IMG/VR virus record: IMGVR_UViG_3300010885_004765
Coordinates: 1 to 20,150 of that record
Length of the DNA: 20,150 bases
Source of the DNA: a virus
Strand: one strand, 5' to 3'
Part shown: positions 1 to 9,400 of the stretch, piece by piece
How the letters are laid out: each line of letters begins with the position of its first letter
How positions within the stretch are numbered: the stretch's first letter is position 1
Translations under genes and position numbers: made by a program
Notes under the pieces: model-generated
What the model was told of the DNA's origin: nothing
Databases searched by the model: none
Seen by the model: the letters and a program-made list of their open reading frames with translations, nothing else

Positions 1-1
1 T

Positions 2-208
2 ACGGCTTTTGAACCAACCGTTCAGAACCGTTTCATCATGTATATTGACGGTATCCCTTCATTTATGATCAAAAGTGCAACTGCACCAAACATCAACTTG
101 AACGAAGTTAAAATTGACCATATTAACGTTTACCGCAAGATTAAGGGTAAGGCTGAGTGGCAGGATATGACTTTAAATTTATATAATCCAATTTCTCCTT
201 CAGGCTAA
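2..208 (+). CDS. 19: Tail tube protein (gp19-like), N-terminal part, cut by window edge and ended by in-frame TAA
   Basis: This is the reading frame that enters from the left edge. It encodes the front part of a T4 gp19-type tail tube monomer, which stacks as rings to form the inner tube of a contractile tail. The frame reads FEPTVQNRFIMYIDGIPSF, later EWQDMTLNLYNPISPSG, and then meets TAA at 206-208. The next codons (209 onward, QAVMEW) continue the same protein in the same frame, so this and the following entry are one gene. PSG-x-QAVMEW is the junction I expect in uninterrupted tube proteins from memory. Codon choice (CGT and CGC for Arg) fits a highly expressed structural gene. The true start lies left of the window. 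The tail tube call is strong; whether the gene is really broken is uncertain. Confidence 0.8.
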   Translation, partial: TAFEPTVQNRFIMYIDGIPSFMIKSATAPNINLNEVKIDHINVYRKIKGKAEWQDMTLNLYNPISPSG

Positions 209-217
209 CAAGCCGTA

Positions 218-454
218 ATGGAATGGATTCGTTTATCACATGAATCAGTAACTGGCCGTGACGGTTATTCTGACTTCTATAAGAAAGACCTTAACCTATC
301 AATCTTAGGTCCAGTAGGTGATGTAGTTTCTGAGTGGATCATTAAAGGTGCATTCATTAAGACATCAAACTTCGGCTCTTACGACTGGTCAAATCAAGAT
401 GCAATCACAATCGAGTTAGGTATTGGAATGGATTACTGTATCCTTAACTATTAA
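218..454 (+). CDS. 19: Tail tube protein (gp19-like), C-terminal part after the in-frame TAA
   Basis: This is the second part of the gp19-like tail tube protein, 78 residues from the first Met after the stop. It contains MEWIRLSHESVTGRDGYSDF and a C-terminal stretch ending MDYCILNY, the typical ending of phage tube proteins. It is in phase with the upstream part; only TAA (206-208) separates them, and codons 209-217 (QAV) also belong to the protein. The ATG at 218 has no ribosome-binding site and is probably an internal Met rather than a start. Alone, this piece lacks half of the tube fold and is unlikely to assemble. Explanations are a nonsense mutation (CAA to TAA is one transition), a sequencing or assembly error, or readthrough. 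A strong terminator follows directly. Confidence 0.8.
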   Translation: MEWIRLSHESVTGRDGYSDFYKKDLNLSILGPVGDVVSEWIIKGAFIKTSNFGSYDWSNQDAITIELGIGMDYCILNY

Positions 455-472
455 TCGATTAAGAATATTAAG

Positions 473-498
473 AAAGCCGCCTTTTTGGCGGTTTTTTT
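473..498 (+). terminator. Rho-independent terminator after the tail tube gene
   Basis: CCGCC (477-481) pairs with GGCGG (487-491) across a TTTTT loop and is followed by seven T residues (492-498). The preceding AAAG can extend the stem against the T run. It sits 18 bases after the tube stop codon, so it probably sets tube transcripts apart from the baseplate and tape measure genes. Confidence 0.88.
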
Positions 499-514
499 AT
501 GTAAAAAGTTAAAC

Positions 515-530
515 TCTATATATTTATAGA
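515..530 (+). promoter_or_regulatory. Candidate promoter-like AT motif (TATTTATA) before the gp26-like gene
   Basis: TATTTATA at 521-528 lies between the terminator and the start at 551, where a new transcript must begin if the terminator works. The same octamer occurs before the genes at 1599 and 12773. It is the reverse complement of the T4 late promoter box TATAAATA. The role is inferred only from position and recurrence. Confidence 0.3.
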
Positions 531-550
531 TATATAACTAAATTAAGATT

Positions 551-1312
551 ATGGAACAGACTAAATTTAATCTCCCAACAGAGACTATCGAGCTACCTTC
601 AAGAGGATTATTATATCCTACAGAAAATCCCCTTTCTTCCGGTACTATCGAAATGAAGTACATGACAGCTAAGGAAGAAGATATTTTATCAAATCAAAAC
701 TACATTAAAAGCGGTACAGTATTTGATAAATTATTTCAATCCCTTATTGTATCTAAAATTAACTACGACGACTTAACTGTAGGCGATAAAAATGCTATTT
801 TAATTGCAGCACGTATTTTAGGCTACGGTAAAGATTATGAAGTTAAGTATCCTCATCCAGTAACAGCAGAAGATGAAACAGTAGTTATAGATTTATCTGA
901 ACTTAAGAATAAAGAGTTAGATGAAACTTTATATAATAACTCAAACGAGTTTACTTTTACACTACCTAAATCCCAAAATGAAGTAATCTTTAAAGTATTA
1001 ACTCATAGAGATGAAAAGCAAATTGAAGTTGAGTTAAAAGGACTTAAGAAAGTAAATTTATCTGCAGAAGTTACAACAAGATTAAAGCAATCTATCATTG
1101 CTATTAACGGTAATAGAGAAAAGAAAGATATTAGAGAATTTATAGATAATTACTTATTAGCAGCAGATGCTAGAGCTTTGAGAGAGTATATGAGAAAAGT
1201 AACTCCAGATTTAGACCTAACCTTTACATTCGTCGGCTCTGACGGCTACACAAAGGAGGGTGTAGATCTTCCGATAGGAGTTTCCTTTTTTTACCCTAAC
1301 GCCGGAATATAG
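551..1312 (+). CDS. 26: gp26/T4_baseplate-family protein, probable tail assembly chaperone (short product)
   Basis: A 253-residue protein resembling the phage T4_baseplate (gp26-type) family: the N-terminus carries LPSRGLLYP (residues 15-23), and the end has DLPIGVSFFYPNAGI. It is predicted soluble, acidic and helical, with no membrane segment. It lies between tail tube and tape measure, the place where tail assembly chaperones sit in long-tailed phages. It ends at TAG (1310-1312) just after a run of seven T (1286-1292), while another open frame (+1) continues through 1577 with a protein-like sequence. I infer that this is the short form of a frameshifted pair. T4 gp26 is called a baseplate hub component; which role applies here is not settled by sequence. 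The start ATG at 551 follows an A/T-rich leader without a Shine-Dalgarno site. Confidence 0.68.
   Translation: MEQTKFNLPTETIELPSRGLLYPTENPLSSGTIEMKYMTAKEEDILSNQNYIKSGTVFDKLFQSLIVSKINYDDLTVGDKNAILIAARILGYGKDYEVKYPHPVTAEDETVVIDLSELKNKELDETLYNNSNEFTFTLPKSQNEVIFKVLTHRDEKQIEVELKGLKKVNLSAEVTTRLKQSIIAINGNREKKDIREFIDNYLLAADARALREYMRKVTPDLDLTFTFVGSDGYTKEGVDLPIGVSFFYPNAGI
1283..1293 (+). other. Candidate programmed ribosomal frameshift site (+1 or -2)
   Basis: The zero frame reads TCC TTT TTT TAC. Skipping one base (or slipping back two) at the T7 run enters the frame that is open from 1278 to 1577. The fusion would be about 341 residues: 247 from the first gene, then TLTPEYRSGLFTQIHE and onward. Slippery T runs and frameshifting between tube and tape measure are known in long-tailed phages (-1 in lambda G/GT, -2 in Mu, +1 in Listeria phage PSA). 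Confidence 0.5.
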
Positions 1313-1379
1313 ATCTGGTCTTTTCACTCAGATTCACGAAATAGTCTTTTTCGGAAAAGGAGGTTATGATTGGGATACT

Positions 1380-1577
1380 GTGTATAATATGCCTATTTGG
1401 CTTCGTAAATTTACTTTTAATAATATGAATGAATTTTACGAGAAAGAACAAGCGGAGTATAAGAAAGCAACAAATAAGGGAGAATTAGTAACTGCAAACA
1501 GGCCTCTTGCTAAACCAAACGTACCTGATTTATCCAATATAAAACCAACCTATACGAGTAAAGTGTCTAAAAAATAG
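1380..1577 (+). CDS. C-terminal extension of the gp26-like/tail chaperone protein, probably reached by frameshift
   Basis: Read as a separate gene this would start at GTG (1380) and give 65 residues beginning MYNMPIWLRKFTFNNMNEFY, with a Lys/Pro-rich tail. However the same frame is open from 1278, and the upstream part reads as good protein: RSGLFTQIHEIVFFGKGGYD, then WDT directly before the GTG. No ATG lies upstream in frame. I therefore think it has no start of its own and is made as the tail of a frameshift fusion with the gene at 551. Its place directly before the tape measure gene fits the T domain of a GT-type chaperone, which contacts the tape measure during tail assembly. As a stand-alone small protein it remains possible, since AAGGAGG lies at 1357-1363, but the spacing is too long. 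Confidence 0.6.
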   Translation: MYNMPIWLRKFTFNNMNEFYEKEQAEYKKATNKGELVTANRPLAKPNVPDLSNIKPTYTSKVSKK

Positions 1578-1586
1578 GCACTTTCT

Positions 1587-1595
1587 CTATTTATA
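1587..1595 (+). promoter_or_regulatory. CTATTTATA motif before the tape measure gene
   Basis: CTATTTATA lies in the 21-base gap after the TAG at 1577 and three bases before the ATG at 1599. The identical nonamer is at 12764-12772, directly before another start. If it were a promoter box, transcripts would begin near or after the 1599 ATG, which would favour the in-frame ATG at 1623. Function unproven. Confidence 0.25.
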
Positions 1596-1598
1596 TAC

Positions 1599-3860
1599 AT
1601 GGAATCATTACGTAAATTTTATATGGCTGATCCTGCTGGAGGAAATGGTAATCCTAAAGATCAAATGAATGATTTGAAGGAGACTGTAGCTGATCTTAAA
1701 GATGCCTTTGTAAGCATTGGGCAAATTATTAAGCGTGAGATCACAGGTAATATTAGTGAAGCAGATCAAGCTACCAAGCAGTACGGTAAGTCGATTGCTA
1801 ATAGTCTCGAAGCTACCCTTAAGAGTTTAGGGAAAAATAGCCAAGACGTACTAGATAATATGAAAGGACTTCAAGATGGGTCCTTAAAGTTAACTTCAAT
1901 ACTTAAGCAACAAGATGCACTTGAAAAAAAGCGATTACAAGCTGAACTAGATATTAAAAACGCTTATAAGAACGGCGTCATTTCTTTAACTAGAATGAGA
2001 ACGCTTAGTGGAGAGTTAGCAGAAAAAACAAAAGAACAGAATGCATTATTAGCACAGCAAGGATTAGAAGCTGATAGGATTGAAAAGTCGATGGGTAATT
2101 TAGGTAAGATTTTTAAGGGACTTACTCAAATACCTATAGTGGGGCAGCTTGTAGATGCAGAAAAAGTAACAAAGAAAATGCAGCAAGCCGCTGCAGACGG
2201 TGGTGGAAAGTGGAAAACTTTTGGAGCAGGTATAAAAGCAACGTTCGCATCTATAGGAGAAAGTTTAACCGATCCACTTACTCTCGTAAAAGGACTTTAT
2301 GAAGGACTTAAAAAAGCTGTTCAATTAGCAACTGAGTTTCAATCTAAGCAATTTGAAACAGCTAAAGACTTAGGAGTTAGTGTACAGAGAGGAAAAGAAT
2401 TAAGAGAAAATTTTGTAGCTTTAGCAAAAGCTAATTTAAGTCTTGGAGTAACTGCCGATCAATTACAAAAATCATACGCTGGAGTACAAAACGAACTAGG
2501 AATAATAGTTAAGCAGAGTGACGAATTTAATTTAAGTTCTACCTTAATCGAAAGAAGAACAGGTGCTACTGCAGAGAATATGGCAACCTTACAGTTCGCA
2601 TCAGGTAAGATGGGTAAATCATTGATGGAAGCCTATCAAACAATTCAAGGATCAGCAAAAGCAGAAGGCGGTAGAGTAAAGCTTGCTATGTCAGAAAAAC
2701 AGATACTAGAAGGTATTTCGAAAGTATCTGCTACAGTATACCAAAACTTTAAAGGCAATTATAAGCAATTAGCAGCCGCTGTTATAGAGGCTAAAAAGCT
2801 AGGACTTACTTTAGATCAAGTTAATGGAACTCAAGATCAATTTTTAGATTTTGAATCTAGTATAGCAAAGCAATTTGAAGCAGAAGTTTTAACAGGAAGA
2901 CAGTTAAATTTAACTAGAGCAAGAGAACTTGCTTTAGCTCACGATACTAAAGGTTTAATGGAAGAAATGACCAAGCAGCTTGGTTCACAGAATGAATGGA
3001 ATAACTTAAATACTATTGCACAGCAAAGTTTAGCAGAATCTCTAGGTTTAAGTAGAGATGCTGTTAACCAAATGTATATGGATCAAGAAAAAGCAAAAGT
3101 ACTAGGTGCAGCTGCAGGAGAGGACTTAAAAACTCAGTACGATACTTTAGTAGCCCAAGGACTTGAAAAGAAAGAAATAGTAAGGTTACTAGGTCAAGAA
3201 AGTGTAGCGAGTGCACAACAAGCTTCTATAGCTGAAAAAACAGCAGCTACTATGGATGCTATAAAAAATAGTATTGCAGAAGCATCTACTATTTTATTAC
3301 CGATGATTGAAAAAGTATCTAGCTGGCTTGCTGATACAAAGCACCTTAAATTATTATTTACTGGAATAGTAGGTGTAATGGCTTCTATAGCAGCATATAG
3401 CGTAACAATGAAGATGGCGTCAATGGCGCAAGTAGCAGCACAGATTACCTTGCTAAAAACGCAAGTAGCACAGAATGTTCAATTGCAAAAAAATGTTGTA
3501 GCGCAAGGTATAATTACCGAAGAAGAGATTGTAGGTGCTGGTGCAGCAGCGACAGCAGGGTCGGCATACTTAGGACCTGGTGCATTGGCGGTAGGTGTTG
3601 GAGTTATTGCAGCTCTAGGTGCTTATATAGGAATGAGCGCTATGGGATCTTCATCAACACCGTCTGAAACAAGTATGACTAGACCTATAAATCCTGCAAC
3701 CGCCGCTGCTGATACTTCTTCTTCAGCAGGAAGTATTAAGAAAGAAGCAGAACCAATCTACTCTTTCGTACACGTTACTCAATTAGACGGTCAAGTTCTT
3801 ACAAAAAATGTTACAAAAGGAGTATTAACAACACAAGGACAGGGAAATACCATTAAATAA
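1599..3860 (+). CDS. Tail tape measure protein
   Basis: A 753-residue, strongly helical, Ala/Lys/Gln-rich protein placed directly after the tail tube and chaperone genes, where the tape measure gene lies in long-tailed phages. The tape measure fills the tail tube, sets its length and is released during genome injection. Long heptad-like stretches cover about residues 20-190. Two hydrophobic segments near residues 583-605 (LLFTGIVGVMASIAAYSV) and 656-683 (Gly/Ala-rich) could insert into the host membrane, as is common for this class. The end is a compact segment (about 720-753, SFVHVTQLDGQVLTKNV) after a Ser/Thr/Pro linker. T4's equivalent, gp29, is shorter (590 residues), so this tail may be longer. 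The start could be ATG 1599 or the in-frame ATG 1623 (MADPAGG). No sequence family is named with certainty; the call rests on position, length and composition. Confidence 0.78.
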   Translation: MESLRKFYMADPAGGNGNPKDQMNDLKETVADLKDAFVSIGQIIKREITGNISEADQATKQYGKSIANSLEATLKSLGKNSQDVLDNMKGLQDGSLKLTSILKQQDALEKKRLQAELDIKNAYKNGVISLTRMRTLSGELAEKTKEQNALLAQQGLEADRIEKSMGNLGKIFKGLTQIPIVGQLVDAEKVTKKMQQAAADGGGKWKTFGAGIKATFASIGESLTDPLTLVKGLYEGLKKAVQLATEFQSKQFETAKDLGVSVQRGKELRENFVALAKANLSLGVTADQLQKSYAGVQNELGIIVKQSDEFNLSSTLIERRTGATAENMATLQFASGKMGKSLMEAYQTIQGSAKAEGGRVKLAMSEKQILEGISKVSATVYQNFKGNYKQLAAAVIEAKKLGLTLDQVNGTQDQFLDFESSIAKQFEAEVLTGRQLNLTRARELALAHDTKGLMEEMTKQLGSQNEWNNLNTIAQQSLAESLGLSRDAVNQMYMDQEKAKVLGAAAGEDLKTQYDTLVAQGLEKKEIVRLLGQESVASAQQASIAEKTAATMDAIKNSIAEASTILLPMIEKVSSWLADTKHLKLLFTGIVGVMASIAAYSVTMKMASMAQVAAQITLLKTQVAQNVQLQKNVVAQGIITEEEIVGAGAAATAGSAYLGPGALAVGVGVIAALGAYIGMSAMGSSSTPSETSMTRPINPATAAADTSSSAGSIKKEAEPIYSFVHVTQLDGQVLTKNVTKGVLTTQGQGNTIK

Positions 3861-3867
3861 GATTACT

Positions 3868-4098
3868 ATGGCATTAATAGAGCAAATAAAAAAATCACAG
3901 TTAAGTAAGCAAGGTAGAACTAGTACTACAGGTATCTTTGAAGGTACACCTGAGAATGTTATTATTACTCAAAGAGGGTACTCTGTACCTTTAGCTGATA
4001 GTATAATACCTGTAAGCCAAGCTCCAATAGATGTTGTGTATGGTGCAAAACCACAACCAACTTATTTAGATTACTTAAAGACTGTTAACAAAGTATAA
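3868..4098 (+). CDS. Small protein of unknown function between tape measure and baseplate genes
   Basis: A 76-residue protein, seven bases after the tape measure stop and one base before the next start, so it is cotranscribed with tail genes. It begins MALIEQIKKSQLSKQGRTST, has no Cys, no membrane segment and no signal peptide, and ends YLDYLKTVNKV. I do not recognise the family. Its tight packing and codon use like its neighbours make it a real gene. A minor tail or baseplate component, or an assembly factor, is the natural guess from context only. Confidence 0.6.
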   Translation: MALIEQIKKSQLSKQGRTSTTGIFEGTPENVIITQRGYSVPLADSIIPVSQAPIDVVYGAKPQPTYLDYLKTVNKV

Positions 4099-4099
4099 G

Positions 4100-6154
4100 A
4101 TGCCATTAATAAATTTTAAAACTGATTTTACTAGCTTAAAATTTGGTGCAGATCAACCAGGAGGAGGTGATAGTGGTCAGCCATTCGTTCAAGCCCCTAT
4201 CGAGACTGCTAATACCCCTACAGATATTAAGAACTTCTATCAACTTAATAGAACTAGTTTAGATTTTCCAATAAGAGGGGGAGCGATAAGCTCTCTAGTA
4301 GACGGAGGATATACAACACAAGCAGCTATTGTAGATGCCGATCGCATTAAGCAGTTTTTTAAATCTGCACCTCGCGGTACTGCTTTTATTGAAAAACAAA
4401 AAGGACTACAGTTAACTAATCCACTAACACAGGTTCCTAACTCATTACAATTTGTAGGTGTAGGATTAGGTAATGCTGTTATACCTGTAACCTGGGTTTA
4501 TAACCCTAAAAACACTCTCGCACAGGTAGGCGTACAGGGAAATGGAACACATTTCAATAGACACGGGGTTAATCCTAGTGTTTATGAATCAGTTAGAACT
4601 ACCTACCAGTATATTGTAGGTGCTCCTCAAAATAATACAGCAACAACCAATAGACTTGCTATTTTAAAAGCTTTAAAACTCGATTTAAATAGTAATCTTA
4701 ACTTTACAACAAATTCGAATCCAAATAACGGAATTAGTATCGATCCCGCTTTAGTTGACCGTCTAGGTATTTCAACAATACAAAGTCAGCTATTTAATTA
4801 TCCAGGAGGTCCAGGGTCAAACTACGGCATTGGTTTTACAAGAATTTTTAGAGCTACCAATTCACAAGGTGCAGCAATATCAACACAACCTGTTGCAAAT
4901 CCTATTACAGAGGTTAAGTATTCTACAATGGCCTTTACTTATGGTCAATTAGCAATACAAAACGAACAAAGAGGTTGGGGTAATGCATTTCCTAAAGTAC
5001 AAGACTTTAGATGGCAACTAGACCAAAATGGGCACTATCCTGAAGTTGCCTGGTCTGACTATGCTAATTTAAATATTGAAACAAGATTGGGAGTTGGTAA
5101 TCCGGGTGCTTACGATACTAGACTATTCTACTTTGACACCTCGAAAGAAACAGCTGTCGATCAAGTAAACATAATTAATCCTTTCTTTTTTGATCCGAAA
5201 TCAGACCCATGGGAGGCAGCAAAGACTGAAACTCCTGGAAAACCAGCATCAAGGCCAGATGATATGATTAAATTTGCTTTTGAGTGTATGTCTAATGATG
5301 CCCCTCAAGGTGCAGATCAATCTGCAGGCCAATCTGTTGCTTTAATTTTTAGAGCTTTCCTTGAAGGTTCAATAAGTGATTCAAATACTGCTGAGTTTAG
5401 TTCTTTTAAGTACTTAGGTAGAGGTGAAACTTTCAGAACATACCAAGGTGCAGATAGAAGTATCAGTTTTTCTTTTAAAATATTTACACAGACCAGACAA
5501 GAGATGAGACCTCTTTATAAAAAGTTAAATTGGCTTATATCTCAAGTTTACCCTGATTATTCACCAACTTACGGTTTAATGAGAGGAAATGTTGTTAGAG
5601 TGACAATTGGTGATTATATTTATAGGATGCCAGGCTTTTTAGAAAATGTAAATGTATCTATTGATAATAGTAATACTCCTTGGGAAATACTATTAGCTGA
5701 AAATGGTATAGAAAACGAAGAAGATGTAAGACAGTTACCTCATATGGTTACTGTACAGTGTAGCTTCAAACCTATTATGGACTTATTACCTAGAAGAGAG
5801 AAATACGGAGACGACTTCGTACCGTTTATTGCAAATAGAGATCGTTACTTAGCTCCACCTTCTCCTATAAGATCTAGAAACCTAGACGCAAGTCCTATAC
5901 CAGCTGGAAGAACTACCCCGCCTAGTATTGTAGCTCCACAAACATTTACAGGGACTATTCCAAACATACAACCTCAGCAATCAGTATCTAAGACGAATAC
6001 TAAAAAAGCAGCAGAAAAATTACCTAAAAAAGGTAAAGGTAATAGAAAGCCAAAAGGCTCAGGCTTAACTCTAAGTACAGCAACATCTTCTGGAACATTT
6101 AATCCTACTACCAAACTAGCTCCTGGACTACCGTCTGCAACACTAACTCCGTAA
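4100..6154 (+). CDS. Large baseplate structural protein, possible tube initiator/cap (gp48/gp54-like) domain
   Basis: A 684-residue protein without membrane segments. The N-terminal part is rich in Asn, Gly and Pro (for example residues 15-30) and is followed by a long region I do not recognise. Residues about 436-560 look like a tail-tube-type beta domain: FRTYQGADRSISFSFKIF, a helix (MRPLYKKLNWLISQVYP), GDYIYRMPGFLENVNVSID, and MVTVQCSFKPIMDLLP. This layout recalls T4 gp54 and gp48, which start and cap the tube on the baseplate, and T4 also places them just after the tape measure gene. The last about 95 residues are Pro/Thr/Lys-rich and probably disordered. The gene starts one base after its neighbour's stop. 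A structural baseplate role is fairly safe; the gp54/gp48 link is inference from pattern and order. Confidence 0.55.
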   Translation: MPLINFKTDFTSLKFGADQPGGGDSGQPFVQAPIETANTPTDIKNFYQLNRTSLDFPIRGGAISSLVDGGYTTQAAIVDADRIKQFFKSAPRGTAFIEKQKGLQLTNPLTQVPNSLQFVGVGLGNAVIPVTWVYNPKNTLAQVGVQGNGTHFNRHGVNPSVYESVRTTYQYIVGAPQNNTATTNRLAILKALKLDLNSNLNFTTNSNPNNGISIDPALVDRLGISTIQSQLFNYPGGPGSNYGIGFTRIFRATNSQGAAISTQPVANPITEVKYSTMAFTYGQLAIQNEQRGWGNAFPKVQDFRWQLDQNGHYPEVAWSDYANLNIETRLGVGNPGAYDTRLFYFDTSKETAVDQVNIINPFFFDPKSDPWEAAKTETPGKPASRPDDMIKFAFECMSNDAPQGADQSAGQSVALIFRAFLEGSISDSNTAEFSSFKYLGRGETFRTYQGADRSISFSFKIFTQTRQEMRPLYKKLNWLISQVYPDYSPTYGLMRGNVVRVTIGDYIYRMPGFLENVNVSIDNSNTPWEILLAENGIENEEDVRQLPHMVTVQCSFKPIMDLLPRREKYGDDFVPFIANRDRYLAPPSPIRSRNLDASPIPAGRTTPPSIVAPQTFTGTIPNIQPQQSVSKTNTKKAAEKLPKKGKGNRKPKGSGLTLSTATSSGTFNPTTKLAPGLPSATLTP

Positions 6155-6167
6155 AAATAAAAGAAGC

Positions 6168-6473
6168 ATGGCATCAAGATATCAAAACGTACCGATAACC
6201 AAGGCAAATGTAACTGGTAGTACATACTATCAAACTAATATTTACCCTGAAATTCCCCCGGTAAATGATGATTACTACATAACGACTACTGTAGGGGATA
6301 GACTTGATTTAATTGCATATGACTTTTATCAAGATTCGAGCTTGTGGTGGGTTATTGCTTCTGCAAATTCCTTACCTGGAGATTCAATCTACGCACCAGT
6401 AGGAATTCAATTAAGAGTTCCAGTAAATCTACAAACAGTTATAAACGAATATAATTTAGCAAATAATGGCTAG
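6168..6473 (+). CDS. 53: Baseplate wedge protein, gp53-like with LysM-type fold
   Basis: A 101-residue protein with a central LysM-like segment at about residues 44-84: GDRLDLIAYDFYQDSSLWWV, then IASAN and a C-terminal strand QLRVP. The pattern (a helix starting D-x-L-x-x-I-A, then WWxIAxAN) is typical of tail protein X and T4 gp53 type proteins, which tie baseplate wedges to the central hub. T4 gp53 is about twice as long, so only the core is present. It overlaps the next gene by eight bases: ATGGCTAG carries both the hub start and this stop, suggesting translational coupling. In T4, gene 53 also directly precedes the hub lysozyme gene 5, which supports the call. Confidence 0.72.
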   Translation: MASRYQNVPITKANVTGSTYYQTNIYPEIPPVNDDYYITTTVGDRLDLIAYDFYQDSSLWWVIASANSLPGDSIYAPVGIQLRVPVNLQTVINEYNLANNG

Positions 6474-9400
6474 CGAACAACTCTCTAACGTAATTGGCGC
6501 TCCCTTTGCAGAGCATGTACTAACGCAGTTAAATCTTAGAGCTGCACACAACAGTACAGGAGATGGGACACTACCTACTAGAAGTAATGATGAGATTTTA
6601 TTTCTAGCTAATAAAATGTCGTGGGTAAAGTTAACTTCGTCTGTTGGAGTTTTAGCTGAAAATAATAACGGCATTCCTGTACCTATATCAGAATACTATA
6701 AAAAACTAGGGTTAGATTACGCAAATGCAGATGATCTTGCAAAGAATTGGACACTACAAGCTGGTACTTCAAAAGCAAAAGGCGCAGAAATTGACTTAAG
6801 GTACGGAGTAGGTCCCGATGGAGCATACGGTTTAGGAGGTACAGAAGAATTAGGTTATAGACCAATGCCTGGTCTAACTTCTGTTAATATCGATACAAAA
6901 GGTGCTTTAGGTTCTTTAAGAGAGGCTACTATACAGTTTAAAGTTTGGAATATGAATCAACTTAATATAGTTGAAGCTTTATATTTCAGACTCGGGTATT
7001 CAATGTTACTTGAATGGGGACATAATCAATTTTATACTAATGTAAATAAAGAAGGTAGCGGTGGTACTTTTACTACTAACACCTACGGTATAAATCCATT
7101 CCAAGGAAATTTGAGAAAAGAAAAAGTACAGCAGCAAATAGCACAGAGATCTTACGCTTTGAGCGGTAATTACGACGGTATGCTAGGAGTAGTTACAAAT
7201 TTTCAATGGTCATTTAATCAAACAGGCGGCTACGATTGTACACTTAGACTTATAGGACTAGGTGCAATAATGGATTCTTTAAGAATTAACTTGTCCTATA
7301 CAATGCCTTCCTCTATATTTCAGGAGTACAAAAAACAAGCTGAAACCTTACAGAAGTTAAAGGAGCGCGAAGATCAAATTAAAGCACAGCAAGAAGAAGC
7401 TAAAAAAAGAACAGATGCAGGTCTACCGGATACTATTCCTGCAACACCCAGTAATCCTAAAGAGATTTACACTAATATATACACTGCAGATAAAGGTTCT
7501 TCGTCTCCACCCCCAGGTCAAGATACTTTCCTATCAGATATAGCACTTCCAATTGCCTATACTTTTGCTGGCGGAACAGACCGTTCTAAAGATGCTATCA
7601 ATACAATTTACGATTATTATTATAAAGCTGAAAAAGGAGGTAAATATGGATCTGCATTTATAACTGAACTTAATACTAAGAAAACTGGATTATTTTTAAA
7701 TTCAATACCGAATTTAAGATCTACATGGCAAGTAGTACCTGCAGAAAATTACCCTGCAGTAACTTTATCAGCAGGACAACTTAACGCAACTGCTACTAGA
7801 GCAAATTTAGGTTATATAGATTTTAATAGTAAAGAGCTATTAGGTGCGAATGCGTTTATTAAGACTTTTGATAACGCTTTATATCATTATCCTGCAGGTA
7901 AGTCATACCTTAGCGCAGTTACCGACCTAATAACCGGCCGTACTACTACCTACGCTCCTGACGATCTCGTATATCCGCAATCAGAAGCTCTTATTGTCGA
8001 GATTAGACAATTCGCATCTGTATTAGATCCAATAGCGAAAAGTAATAAAGAGAAGATTTTTGACCTTAAGATAACATACACTGCTGCAGCACTTCCTCCA
8101 GAAGGTGATAAAGAGTTAGCAGCAGCAGACAAGCTATCAAGACCGAAGAGAAAGGAGATTATAGCTGCATTAGAAAATTGGTTTTTAAATAGTAGGACAG
8201 TTCAAATACTTTCTATAGAACCGACTAGCAATAGTCCTAAGCAGGTTACAGTAAAGGGAACTATAACATTCCCTATACCTAATAAAGGTGTTGAAGTAAT
8301 TTTAGATATAGAGTTTACAAACACTGCCCTAATACAGTCTGTTTTACCGCCGCCTGTACCTAAAGGAACTCCTCAAAGTACTGCACAAAGCGGTAGTGCT
8401 GGTGATAACGGTGGTATCGATAACAACTCAGAACCTACACAAACTGATCCCGGATTTAAATTTGCTTCAGCCTTACATGCAATGCTTGCAGTAGCTAAGA
8501 GTCAGGTAGAGTATAACATGAGTACAAATCAAGAAGGAGTAGTTACTATACCTTTAGTAGAGGTAACGAAAAAATTTTATGAAGGAAGTATACTAGAAAA
8601 ACTTTTTGATACTCAAGAAAATCCAAATACAACTGAATTTGACTTAATACAGTATGCAAAGAAAGGCTTTAATAGTAGTTTAATGGTAAACTATAAAAAA
8701 GATCCTACATTATTTGGACGTGTGGAATCGGTTAAGTTTAATGAATTGTGTTTAGCTTACGGTATTAGATGGACTATACAGGGTGATGATAATAAAACTA
8801 GTCATCCAACATACATTAAATTAGGATACCTACTATCTTTTTTAAATGCTATGTGTCTAGTTTATGACTCAACTGTAAACACTGATAAGCATCCTTATGT
8901 GTATCTAGATTTTAATCCATATACAAATTTCTGCTTAACTATGCCACAGCATATGTCTGTGGATCCGTTCACCTGTATGATTCCTTATCAAGGAGATCAA
9001 ACAGATTACTTAAAGTTATTTCCACCAGATGTAGCTCCTAATCCAGACCCTAGAAGCCCTGTTCTCTTTAACGACAGTATTAATGCCGTATCCGGCTGGT
9101 TACCTAAGTTTAAAGCAAGTAGTAATGCATATCAAGGCAGTACAATGGAAATTTTATTAAATATAGACTTTCTAATAGGTATTTTAAATGCAAGAACAAC
9201 TAGTAGTTCAGATCATACAGTAGATTTAAAAGGGTTTTTAGACGATATCATGACTGGTATAAACAAAGCAACAGGTAACTTAAATTCTTTTAGAGTAGCT
9301 TATAGAGACGATAGTAATACAGTCATTATTAAAGATGATCAGTTTGTACCTCCTATGAAGCAGGAAGAGACTAAAGAAACCTATGCAATGACTACTCAAG

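Noticed and set aside
1357-1368. AAGGAGG followed by ATG 1366, looking like a textbook ribosome-binding site and start
   Set aside because: The frame from ATG 1366 stops after about 20 hydrophobic codons, and the purines simply encode GKGG in the frame of the downstream protein. The spacing to GTG 1380 is also too long.
5974-6225. Minus-strand open frame over the end of the large baseplate gene
   Set aside because: It lies opposite a Pro/Lys-rich tail and the next gene's start, and has no family features.
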